Positions 1-5,583 of a DNA stretch of 5,656 nt are shown here, piece by piece. Source of the DNA: Acidobacteriota bacterium (GTDB lineage: Bacteria > Acidobacteriota > Terriglobia > UBA7540). The stretch is taken from contig QHZM01000048.1 of assembly GCA_003224665.1 (NCBI GenBank), forward strand, positions 1 to 5,656, given 5' to 3'. Under the pieces are notes generated by a model. It searched no databases, was not told where the DNA came from, and saw only the letters and a list, made by a program, of their open reading frames with translations. Position 1 is the stretch's first letter. The number at the start of each line of letters is the position of its first letter. The translations under genes were made by a program, and so were the position numbers.

Positions 1-656
1 CCGCCCTTCGCCGCCGTCCAAGCCGCATCCGGATCGGTGGTCGAGACGGAACCCGCGGTGCCCCCAGGAGGTTCTTCTAATTCCTCCGACTCCGCTACCG
101 GGTTGGCCTGCTCCAGCTCGGCCAAATACTCCCGCACCGTCCGTGAGACCTGGGCTGCTTCCTTTAACTGCTCGCGCGGGACCCGGCTTTGTCGGCTGGC
201 GTTGGCTCCCACCATGGTCCCATCCACCGCCAAATTCTGGCCTTCCGCCAATCCTGCCGCCAGGCAGCGTCGCACGATTTCCTCGAACACTTCCCGAAAT
301 ACACCGGATTGCCGAAACCGCCCGTTCCGGTTCTTGGAGAACGTCGAGTGGTCGGGAATCTCCTGCTCAAAGCCCAGCCGCGTGAACCAGCGATAGGCCA
401 GGTGCATCCGGACCTCTTCCATGAGCCGCCGCTCGCTGGTGATCCCATAGAGATAGCCCACCACCAGCAAGCGCAGCAGCACTTCGGGGTCAATCGAGGG
501 TCGCCCCATCGGGCTGTAAAAGCCCTTCAGACGTTCCCGCACGAAGCTGAGATCCACGTAGCGATCGATCAGCCGTAACAGGTGATTCTCCGGAATCTGG
601 TCCTCCAGCCGGAATTAGTAGAACAAGGATTCGTTCCGGGGTTGTTGACCCATCAT
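1..656 (-). pseudogene. DDE transposase (IS1182/IS5-like), N-terminal part, in-frame stop at codon 14
   Basis: Catalyses cut-and-paste movement of the insertion sequence. The frame opens with ATGATG at 656-651 and stays open to the left edge (218 codons) except for one TAA at 615-617. Counting that stop as residue 14, visible motifs are FRLEDQIPENHLL (15-27), GRPSIDPEVLLRLLVVGYLYG (51-71, the DUF772-like N-terminal domain), IPDHSTFSKNRNGRF (100-114) and AVDGTMVGANAS (143-154), where D145 is the likely first catalytic aspartate. The later catalytic residues lie outside the window. The first ATG overlaps the stop of the accessory gene, which suggests translational coupling. Relatives usually have an aromatic or similar residue before FRLED, so TAT or TAC to TAA is the simplest cause. 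The next in-frame ATG (codon 50) would lose the N-terminus. A sequencing error is the main alternative. Confidence 0.85.
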
Positions 657-994
657 CGGCGGCGTTCCTCCCGAACCGTCCGTTGCCAATCCCGGAGCTG
701 ACGCCGCAACAAGCTCCTCAACTCGGTCTGGAAACGGCGGTAGTTTTGAATCTGCCGGCGCAGTTCGCTCACCTTCTCCCGGGGCACGTACAACGAGCGG
801 CTTCGGCCTTGCTCCTTCCAATAGAGGTAGTAAAGGGGGCCGTGTTTCTGCCCCCGGGTGCAGCGGCAGCGGGGCTTCCCACAGGTCACGTACTGCCCCA
901 CCAACGACCCCGCCAGCATGGGCAAGAGCCGGGCTAAGGCCTGGAAATGCTGTCGGGCCTTCCGAAGCTGGGGGTTAGAGCGGCGCGCCGTCAT
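653..994 (-). CDS. DUF6788-like zinc-knuckle accessory protein of the insertion sequence
   Basis: A 113-residue basic protein of unknown function. I recognise the pattern of the DUF6788 family: a short N-terminal helix, then GQYVTCGKPRCRCTRGQKHGP (33-53), an aromatic strand LYYLYW (54-59), a basic segment ending in YVP (69-71), and a long arginine-rich helix with IQNYRRF (82-88). C38, C43, C45 and H51 form a C-x4-C-x-C-x5-H set that could bind zinc; that role is inference. The stop TGA at 655-653 lies inside the ATGATG that starts the transposase, so the two are probably translated together. The start chosen is the ATG at 994-992. A TTG at 1030 would add 12 residues but overlaps a good candidate -35 box. 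The arginine-rich tail suggests nucleic-acid binding. No ribosome binding site is clear, which leaves the start uncertain. Confidence 0.75.
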   Translation of the reverse strand: MTARRSNPQLRKARQHFQALARLLPMLAGSLVGQYVTCGKPRCRCTRGQKHGPLYYLYWKEQGRSRSLYVPREKVSELRRQIQNYRRFQTELRSLLRRQLRDWQRTVREERRR

Positions 995-1002
995 CTGCGT
1001 GC

Positions 1003-1030
1003 ATATTAGCACATAAGAATCAGAACGCAA
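1003..1030 (-). promoter_or_regulatory. Candidate sigma70-type promoter of the insertion sequence operon
   Basis: On the minus strand TTGCGT (1030-1025) and TAATAT (1008-1003) are separated by 16 bases, close to the sigma70 consensus. It lies between the terminal repeat and the accessory gene, as expected for an insertion sequence. Transcription would begin near 996, almost at the chosen ATG (994), implying a leaderless or nearly leaderless message. If translation starts further inside the gene, this tension disappears. Confidence 0.35.
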
Positions 1031-1054
1031 AGGGAAATCGGCTCACGTTCTACC

Positions 1055-1070
1055 GACTTTTTCAACAGTC
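1055..1070 (-). repeat. Probable terminal inverted repeat of the insertion sequence
   Basis: On the minus strand the segment reads GACTGTTGAAAAAGTC, followed inward by the promoter region and the two element genes. The form ACTGTTGAAAAAGTC is like the ends of many IS1182/IS5-type elements. The partner repeat is outside the window, so the call cannot be proven here and the repeat may extend some bases further inward. Confidence 0.4.
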
Positions 1071-1347
1071 TCCTTTCTATTCGACACAAACAGCGCGGTT
1101 CGTGCCCGCGCGGCAGTGTTTTCGTGAAACCAGCCTGTGCTGAAAGTCATCACGGGCCGTTTTGAGACAAAACGCGCATTGAGGGGATTCCGGTTGAGAA
1201 GGTGGCGAGTTCGCTTAAGGGTAGAGTTCCAAAATCGTCCACTACGGCGTACCGAAAGGCTTTCACAGCGACCGCTCCTGAACTGCTGAACGCGAGCGCC
1301 GACGCATCGACTTGGCGAGACATCGTCGCCACAGAACCGAGGAGGCG
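1071..1347. other. Non-coding spacer between the insertion sequence and the lipoprotein gene
   Basis: About 280 bases downstream of the lipoprotein gene and outside the insertion sequence. Short open frames exist on both strands (for example 1150-1332 minus and 1202-1384 plus), but none has recognisable motifs or a good ribosome binding site. A 6-bp AT-rich inverted repeat (CGTTTT at 1158-1163, AAAACG at 1169-1174) is the only hairpin of note. It lacks a following U-run and is too weak to call a terminator. I see nothing else. Confidence 0.5.
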
Positions 1348-3453
1348 TTACCGAACCCTCGCGGGCATCTGGCGCGGCGAGTGATCCGAGGCGGGGTTCG
1401 GAACCGGAGTTTCGACGGCGTGCAAGAATACCTCGCCGATCGTCGGCGCGCTCAACCCGTTCGCCGTCGTATAGATCGCTTCATCGAAGATGGTGCCGAT
1501 CTCCGGATAAGCCACCGCAAACGAGCTGTGTGCCAAACCGTTCACATAAGAGGTCGAGATGTAGTCGCCGACCATCCGTCCTTGATCGGTCGAAGGCAAT
1601 GAACTCAGGGGCATGGGGCCGGCCAGTTGACCGGGCGCGCTCCAGGTCGTGCCGCCGTCCTGCGAGGAAATGAAGCCCACATCGAGCTGGCAAGTGGACG
1701 TGGTGCAGTTCGATTGCGGGTAGAAATAATAAGTGATGCCCAGATGAGCCGCGCTGCCGGAAGTCGCCGGGTCCACCGCGATGCCGGGGATGAAGTGGTC
1801 CACACCGCTTGCGGGCTGATCGATCGGGATGCGAGCCGGGGGCGTCCACGTGACGCCATCGGTCGAGGTGGTCATCACGATGTCGTTTGAGGCGCAACTG
1901 CTGCGGAAGCGGCAATCCTGCCAGACGACGTAGACCTTGCCGGCCGCGTCCACTTCGGCCGAGGGCAGCGGACCGCTCCGCAGGTCGCCGGCTTCGGCGT
2001 GATCGACGATCGGAGAGACCGTCTTCGTGCCACTCCAACTCGCGCCGCCGTTCATGGACGTGAAAACTAAGATGGAGGCCTCGAAGCCGTCTGCGATCGG
2101 CACCACCACGGTTCCGTTCGGCTGAACGACCGGCTGCCCGCCAATGCCGGCGGCTCGATCGGCAGTCGCGAGGCCCGGCCCCCACGTGAGGCCACCGTCC
2201 CTCGAGGTGCTCATCCCAATGAGATCGCCGGAGCCGAAATCATCCCACTCGAAGTAGCAATTCCCGTAAAAGGGGCTCGTCGGCCAGTTGTCACAGGTTA
2301 TCCAGGGCTTGTCAAGGTCGCCCCCGATCGCGACCGTGATGGGGTTATCCCAATTGACGCCATCGATCGAGCGGCTGACCAGCACCGCAGGACCAGTCAC
2401 GCCTGAGACGGAGGAGAGCAAAGGCAGCGTCGCTATCAACCACACGCCGTGCGCAGAATCATAGGCCACCGCGGGGTCGGTGGCGCGGTCGTAAGGATTT
2501 GCGGGGTCCTGGATTTTAGTAATGCCCGGAAGAAATCCGCTGGTCCATGTGGTGCCGCCATCCGTGGAGGTTGCGAAGCCGATCTCGGACGAGCCGCCAT
2601 CAGTGAAGCGGCCGGCCTGGAAGACACTGATCAGCGTCGAGCCGAAGGAAAACGTGTCCGGCTCGACTTCGGTCGCATGCTGGCTGGTCGCATTCGTAAA
2701 AATGTCTGTGCTGAGCTTGTGTAAAGTCGCCGCGACGCCCGTCCCGTTCAAGGTGACAGTCTGTGGGCTGCCAGGGCCGTCGTCGGCGATACTGATCAAG
2801 CCGGCTCTTGCGCCCCCGCCTGATGGGGTGAAGGTGACGTTGATCGAGCAGCTCGCCCCCGTGGCGACAATCGAGCCGCAGTTGTTCGACTGAGCGAAGT
2901 CCCCGCTGTTCGTCCCGGTAATCGTTACGCCGCTGACCGTTAATTGCGCGTTGCCGCTGTTCGTAAGCGTCACGGACTGCTCGCCGCTCGTCGTGCTGAC
3001 GTTCTGGCTCGAGAAGGTCAGGCGGCTCACCGAGAGCGTGACCACCGGACCGACGCCGTTCCCGATGAGCGAAACCATCTGCGGGCTTCTGGGCGCGTTG
3101 TCGGTGACCAAGATGCGGCCTGTCCGACTCCCACTCGCCGTGGGGCTGAAGGTGATGGTGATGATGCAATTCGCGCTGACGGCCAGGGTCGAGCCGCAAT
3201 TATTGGTCTGGACATAATCACCGGTCGCGGAGATGCCGGTGATGGTCAGCGTGCCGGTGCCAGTGTCGGTCAGGGTCACGGTCTTCGCCGAGCTCGCTGT
3301 GCCAACCGATTGGTTGCTGAAAGTCAGACTGGAGGCGGATAGGGTGACTGCGGGCGCCCTGGGCGATGTTGTGGTCGTGATCCCTTCGCCGCCACAGGAC
3401 ACGAGTTCGGTCATTGCCAGAGCGGTAATGATGGATAGGCTCAATCGACGCAT
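1348..3453 (-). CDS. Predicted lipoprotein: two choice-of-anchor-D domains plus six-Asp-box (BNR) propeller
   Basis: A 701-residue exported protein, probably lipid-anchored. Residues 1-20 are a signal peptide with lipobox LVSC (C20). A Thr/Ser-rich linker leads to two ASH-type beta domains, about 36-135 and 137-241, each with LTFS...Q.V near its start and an NNCGS...C pair (C86/C96, C192/C202). The rest (about 242-680) is a sialidase-like beta-propeller with six Asp boxes (S-x-D-x-G-x-x-W type): 296-303, 362-368, 417-424, 466-473 (Asn replaces Asp), 530-536 and 597-604. Further close cysteine pairs (387/399, 514/520, 583/588) suggest disulfides. I see no sialidase RIP motif or catalytic triad, so enzyme activity is not claimed; binding or adhesion is possible. 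The start ATG (3453) has AAGAAG six bases upstream and is the only one giving a signal peptide. The gene stands alone, divergent from padR. The function is unknown. Confidence 0.88.
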   Translation of the reverse strand: MRRLSLSIITALAMTELVSCGGEGITTTTSPRAPAVTLSASSLTFSNQSVGTASSAKTVTLTDTGTGTLTITGISATGDYVQTNNCGSTLAVSANCIITITFSPTASGSRTGRILVTDNAPRSPQMVSLIGNGVGPVVTLSVSRLTFSSQNVSTTSGEQSVTLTNSGNAQLTVSGVTITGTNSGDFAQSNNCGSIVATGASCSINVTFTPSGGGARAGLISIADDGPGSPQTVTLNGTGVAATLHKLSTDIFTNATSQHATEVEPDTFSFGSTLISVFQAGRFTDGGSSEIGFATSTDGGTTWTSGFLPGITKIQDPANPYDRATDPAVAYDSAHGVWLIATLPLLSSVSGVTGPAVLVSRSIDGVNWDNPITVAIGGDLDKPWITCDNWPTSPFYGNCYFEWDDFGSGDLIGMSTSRDGGLTWGPGLATADRAAGIGGQPVVQPNGTVVVPIADGFEASILVFTSMNGGASWSGTKTVSPIVDHAEAGDLRSGPLPSAEVDAAGKVYVVWQDCRFRSSCASNDIVMTTSTDGVTWTPPARIPIDQPASGVDHFIPGIAVDPATSGSAAHLGITYYFYPQSNCTTSTCQLDVGFISSQDGGTTWSAPGQLAGPMPLSSLPSTDQGRMVGDYISTSYVNGLAHSSFAVAYPEIGTIFDEAIYTTANGLSAPTIGEVFLHAVETPVPNPASDHSPRQMPARVR

Positions 3454-3554
3454 GGTCTGCTTCTTATGAATTGGATAACGGCGCCGGCCCCTGCCGACCG
3501 GTAGACCTGGTTGAAGGCAATCGACCAAGGCTGTGGAGGAAAGGAGCAGAACAT

Positions 3555-3572
3555 TCCGATTATCGGATATTA
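3555..3572 (-). promoter_or_regulatory. Palindrome TCCGATTATCGGA overlapping a possible -10 box
   Basis: A perfect 6+1+6 palindrome occupies 3555-3567. It abuts a minus-strand TAATAT (3572-3567), which could be the -10 box of the lipoprotein gene, giving a leader of about 110 bases. No good -35 box stands at the right distance, so the promoter is weakly supported. The palindrome could be an operator, but a repeat of this size is not rare by chance. Confidence 0.25.
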
Positions 3573-3803
3573 TTCGCACACACGCTACTTGATACGTAAG
3601 AGCTCCGAAGCTGTCTATTCGGCCAGTTCGAATCACGCCATGACTCCGTGCCAAAAGTTCCGGCGCTGAGCAACCCCTCATCGCTTGGTTTCGACCCCGT
3701 GGGCGGGCTGGCTGAAACGGCTCAGAGGACAACGGGTTAAATTGCAGGTCGTCATCTGGCGCTCGTGTGATCCGTTTGAGCGCAAGGCTTTTGCCGGGCC
3801 GTA

Positions 3804-3824
3804 GTACAGGTCCCCGGCCTGTAC
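3804..3824. repeat. Inverted repeat GTACAGG-N7-CCTGTAC
   Basis: Two perfect 7-base arms (3804-3810 and 3818-3824) flank a GC-rich 7-base centre. It lies about 75 bases upstream of padR. It could be an operator or a stem-loop, but no U-run follows on either strand. Repeats of this size are expected a few times by chance in a window this long. Confidence 0.25.
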
Positions 3825-3845
3825 CGAAATCGGCCCTCTGGCCAG

Positions 3846-3875
3846 TTGTCTCCCTTTGTCGCCATGATATATAAA
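3846..3875 (+). promoter_or_regulatory. Candidate promoter of the padR operon
   Basis: TTGTCT (3846-3851) and TATAAA (3870-3875) are separated by 18 bases; TATATA at 3868-3873 with a 16-base spacer is an alternative. Transcription would start near 3882, leaving a leader of roughly 16 bases before the padR ATG and placing the palindrome described next at the start site. Confidence 0.4.
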
Positions 3876-3890
3876 ATGCCTATATATAGG
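3867..3890. promoter_or_regulatory. AT-rich palindromic site at the padR start, candidate PadR operator
   Basis: ATATATA (3867-3873) and TATATAT (3881-3887) form a 7-bp inverted repeat with a 7-base spacer. Nested within this is the perfect 12-base palindrome CCTATATATAGG (3879-3890). The site covers the likely -10 box and start of transcription and touches the AGGA ribosome binding site (3888-3891, six bases from the ATG). PadR proteins commonly bind AT-rich dyads in their own promoters, so autorepression is a reasonable inference. Confidence 0.4.
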
Positions 3891-3897
3891 ACCCCAT

Positions 3898-4236
3898 ATG
3901 GAACCGATCAGATCTCAAGTCAAGCGGGGCAGCGCGGAATTCGCAATCCTCTCTGTGCTGGCTGACCAGCCTTTGCACGGCTATGAGATCGCCAAGCGGA
4001 TCGAGCGGCAGACGCAGGGCTTGCTGGTGTTCAACCTGGCATCTCTTTATCCCTTGTTGTATCGCCTGGAGAAGCGACGCTGGGTGAAGGCCAGCTGGGA
4101 TACCAGCCCCCAAGGCCGGCGTCGTCGCCATTATCGGCTGACGGCAGCAGGCAAGAAGCAATTGGCCCCGCTGCGTGCCGAGTGGCGCCTGTTTTTCCGC
4201 GCGCTCAATCGCCTCGCGGAGGTGGCCCGTGCGTGA
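3898..4236 (+). CDS. PadR-family transcriptional regulator
   Basis: A 112-residue winged-helix DNA-binding repressor of the short PadR (s2-like) type. Family hallmarks are RGSAEFAILSVLADQPLHGYEI (10-31, with HGYEI at 27-31), the recognition-helix region SLYPLLYRLE (49-58), and the wing RRHYRLTAAGKK (76-87). A short C-terminal helix follows (about 88-112), presumably for dimerisation, with no large ligand domain. The start ATG has AGGA six bases upstream. Its stop codon lies 8 bases inside the next gene, so the two are one operon. PadR genes of this kind are often followed by a membrane protein with a HAAS-like or permease-prefix domain, as here. The inferred role is repression of its own operon and perhaps nearby genes; the signal is unknown. 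Confidence 0.93.
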   Translation: MEPIRSQVKRGSAEFAILSVLADQPLHGYEIAKRIERQTQGLLVFNLASLYPLLYRLEKRRWVKASWDTSPQGRRRRHYRLTAAGKKQLAPLRAEWRLFFRALNRLAEVARA

Positions 4237-4912
4237 CCCGCGTGAAGCGGTGCGACGGCGGTTGGGCCCGCTGGACATGGACGCGGGGCGCGCCGAAGAA
4301 ATCATTGCCGAGCTGGCCGATCACGTCAGCGATCTCGCTGAGGAGTGGCTCCGTCGCGGTGCCACCGCCGAGGAGGCGATGGGACACGCGCTCAGCTCCA
4401 TTCCCGACTGGGATGGGCTTCGTCTGGAGATTCGATACGCCGAACAAGAGGAGGACATCATGAGTTACCGCGTTAAGGCCCTGTGGTTACCAGCAGTGTG
4501 CACGACGACGCTTTCCATGGCGTTGTTTCAACTGGCACAGTGGGCGTGGCCTCTGCCTCATTCTATGTGGTTATGGCGGGGCGTGGCTCTTTTCCTTTAC
4601 TGGCCATGGTTGTTATGTCTGCCGTTTATAGGTGCGTTCGGAGCGTACTGGTCCCGACGTGCTGGAGGAAGGCTCCTGGAGCGGGCGTTTGCCGGCGCGT
4701 TTCCCGCCCTGGGACTTATTTGTTTCCTGGCTCTCTTTTCTTCATGGGTGTTAGTCTTTAATGAAGGGTGGTCTCACCGTCCACCGCTCGTACCACTTGT
4801 GACCTTCGTGCTGAGTTGCGCTGTTTTTCCGGGGCTCGCGTTGCTGCTCGGAGCCTTACCCTTCCTGAAAGGCAGTCAGCACGAGCCAGCGCGGGATGGA
4901 ACATCCGGCTGA
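4229..4912 (+). CDS. PadR-associated membrane protein with N-terminal HAAS/DUF1700-like domain
   Basis: A 227-residue protein predicted to sit in the cytoplasmic membrane. Residues 16-72 form a charged helical domain with AEEIIAELADHVSDLAEEWL (22-41), then GATAEEAM (44-51) and a short LSSIPDW segment (55-61). This resembles the HAAS/permease-prefix domains paired with PadR regulators. Four hydrophobic segments follow, at about 84-107, 113-141, 153-177 and 187-213. No ABC-permease domain follows the prefix, unlike the larger PadR-linked permeases. I chose GTG at 4229 because GGAGG (4218-4222) lies six bases upstream and it gives an 8-base overlap with padR; longer starts run far into padR. A second start with a perfect AGGAGG lies at codon 78 (4460). 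The function is not established; the family is thought to sense or relay membrane signals to PadR, which is inference here. Confidence 0.8.
   Translation: MRDPREAVRRRLGPLDMDAGRAEEIIAELADHVSDLAEEWLRRGATAEEAMGHALSSIPDWDGLRLEIRYAEQEEDIMSYRVKALWLPAVCTTTLSMALFQLAQWAWPLPHSMWLWRGVALFLYWPWLLCLPFIGAFGAYWSRRAGGRLLERAFAGAFPALGLICFLALFSSWVLVFNEGWSHRPPLVPLVTFVLSCAVFPGLALLLGALPFLKGSQHEPARDGTSG
4449..4462 (+). promoter_or_regulatory. Internal ribosome binding site and ATG inside the HAAS-like gene
   Basis: A perfect AGGAGG (4449-4454) lies five bases before an in-frame ATG (4460-4462, codon 78, MSYRVKALWLP). Starting here would give a 150-residue product with the four membrane segments but no HAAS-like domain. 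The site falls exactly at the junction of the two domains, so the short form would be a clean domain. The underlying codons (Glu-Glu-Asp) could also produce the motif by chance. Confidence 0.4.
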
Positions 4913-4929
4913 AGGGGTGGTTGAGTTGA

Positions 4930-5169
4930 TTGCCGTCGGCCTGCCATCCAAATGAGACCGCGGGCGGAGATAGGGGCGCTTCAGGTAATGGGAAATGCCT
5001 AATTGGCACGGCAGCGATTGGGCTCGCTGGGGGTTTCCTCCAGCGAGAGCGGCGGACCATTGTCGAGTTCGCAGACCATCTCTAGGAATCCGACGACGAC
5101 CTGCGTCAGCAGGGCTTAAGTGACGTCGAGACAGCGACCGGAGTGCTGGACATCGTCGCCCATTGGTAG
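4930..5169 (+). pseudogene. Possible gene remnant interrupted by TAG
   Basis: One plus-strand frame is open from 4930 to 5169 apart from a TAG at 5083-5085. Around the stop it reads like real helical protein: RRTIVEFADHL (residues ending at 5082), the stop, then ESDDDLRQQGLSDVETATG continuing to VLDIVAHW before TAG at 5167-5169. There is no convincing ATG or ribosome binding site; the first possible start is TTG at 4930 and the early part looks unlike protein. I do not recognise a family. It may be the end of a decayed gene, or a chance open frame. Confidence 0.22.
5023..5047. repeat. 8-bp inverted repeat, possible hairpin
   Basis: CTCGCTGG (5023-5030) and CCAGCGAG (5040-5047) flank a 9-base loop. 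It lies about 110 bases after the HAAS-like gene and could help end its transcript, but no U-run follows, so it is not a standard intrinsic terminator. It also falls within the interrupted frame described above. Confidence 0.3.
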
Positions 5170-5428
5170 CAACTTCGATATAAGGCCACTCGACAGAAAA
5201 CGCTATGACTGGGTAAAAAGCCGACAGGGTCACAGCTCATTTCATGCGAAAAGGATTACCTTCCGGCATAAACGGACCAATCCCTACTCGGGCGGCAGCT
5301 CGGCCCAAACCTATCTCTACAGTAGACTGCTGCGGCCGGTCAGCCGAGCGCACCTAAGTCCATTGCGGCGAGCCGGCAATCCTCCTACTTTGCTTCCGCT
5401 TATCTCAGTCTCAGAGCGAGGAGAATAT

Positions 5429-5583
5429 ATGGATTGGCAAGGATTTCTCGAGGAACTACACGGGCGCATCATGCAAATCCGGAGCTCGCCGATGAGGCGC
5501 TGAATGCGGCGGGGGAAGCAGCCAGAGGAGTGTGGAACGGATTGGAGGGAATCGAGGAGCAGCGTAACGCCTTGGGGAACTGA
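5429..5583 (+). pseudogene. Small hypothetical gene with an apparent frameshift
   Basis: ATG at 5429 has an excellent AGGAG (5419-5423) five bases upstream. The first frame reads MDWQGFLEELHGRIMQ and then departs into an unlike tail ending at TGA 5501-5503 (24 residues). From 5473 a different frame continues as equally protein-like sequence, ANPELADEALNAAGEAARG onward to RNALGN, ending at TGA 5581-5583. Joined, they would form an acidic, helical protein of about 52 residues. Loss of one unit of a GCAA tandem near 5473 would produce exactly this break, but that is inference. I do not recognise the family. The alternatives are a genuine 24-residue peptide, recoding, or a sequencing error. The neighbouring region also looks decayed. 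Confidence 0.4.

Larger units (their letters stand above)
1..1070 (-). mobile_element. Insertion sequence, IS1182/IS5-like, right-hand part only
   Basis: The stretch contains two overlapping minus-strand genes, a DUF6788-like accessory protein and a DDE transposase, both reading away from a probable terminal inverted repeat at about 1055-1070. On the minus strand that end reads GACTGTTGAAAAAGTC, which resembles the tips of many insertion sequences of this broad type. The other end lies beyond position 1, so neither the paired repeat nor a target-site duplication can be seen and the right boundary is approximate. The element sits about 280 bases downstream of the lipoprotein gene in the same orientation and interrupts nothing visible. 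Family assignment rests on transposase motifs only. Confidence 0.75.
3454..3897. promoter_or_regulatory. Divergent intergenic region between the lipoprotein and padR genes
   Basis: A 444-base gap that must hold promoters for both divergent genes. The minus-strand frame of the lipoprotein stays open back to 3732, but this part reads as low-quality sequence with no signal peptide, so I treat it as non-coding. It contains a 13-base palindrome near a TAATAT box on the lipoprotein side, a 7-bp inverted repeat at 3804-3824, and AT-rich palindromic sequence at the padR start. No small gene or RNA is recognisable. Confidence 0.5.
4913..5428. other. 516-base region without an intact gene
   Basis: Between the HAAS-like gene and the small broken gene at 5429 no intact, recognisable coding sequence is seen. 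It holds an interrupted coding-like frame on the plus strand (about 4930-5169) and one clear inverted repeat (5023-5047). An open plus-strand frame from 5120 runs into 5429, but its upstream part is compositionally poor. No RNA gene is recognised. The region looks like decaying coding sequence. Confidence 0.45.

Noticed and set aside
1158..1174. CGTTTT-GAGAC-AAAACG hairpin as the lipoprotein terminator
   Set aside because: The stem is six mostly A-T pairs, no U-run follows on the minus strand, and it lies about 175 bases after the stop codon.
1150..1384. Small open frames of 60 residues on both strands (1150-1332 minus, 1202-1384 plus)
   Set aside because: They have no ribosome binding site of note and no recognisable motif; the plus-strand frame also overlaps the end of the lipoprotein gene. 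Mutual overlap on opposite strands is typical of chance frames.
1481..3199. Other long minus-strand frames inside the lipoprotein gene (1481-2185 and 2600-3199, the latter with a short His run)
   Set aside because: They are frame-shifted readings of a gene with clear domain structure. Their Arg/His-rich composition is typical of shadow frames in GC-rich DNA.
1348..3453. Calling the propeller protein an active sialidase
   Set aside because: Asp boxes define a fold, not an activity. I could not see an RIP motif or a convincing arginine triad and acid/nucleophile residues.
3454..3732. N-terminal extension of the lipoprotein by 93 residues through an upstream in-frame start
   Set aside because: The extension has no protein-like pattern and would bury the signal peptide and lipobox. 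The ATG at 3453 has its own AAGAAG and gives a proper lipoprotein start.
4175..4228. Earlier ATG start for the HAAS-like membrane protein at 4175
   Set aside because: It would overlap padR by 62 bases and lacks a suitable ribosome binding site, while GTG at 4229 has GGAGG at ideal spacing.
4758..5233. Minus-strand frames of 100 and 125 residues (4758-5060 and 4856-5233)
   Set aside because: They overlap the end of the membrane-protein gene on the opposite strand, show no family motif and have Arg/Pro-rich shadow-like composition.
5120..5428. Open plus-strand frame from GTG 5120 running into the small gene at 5429
   Set aside because: The upstream part has no family motif and no good ribosome binding site, while ATG 5429 has a strong one.
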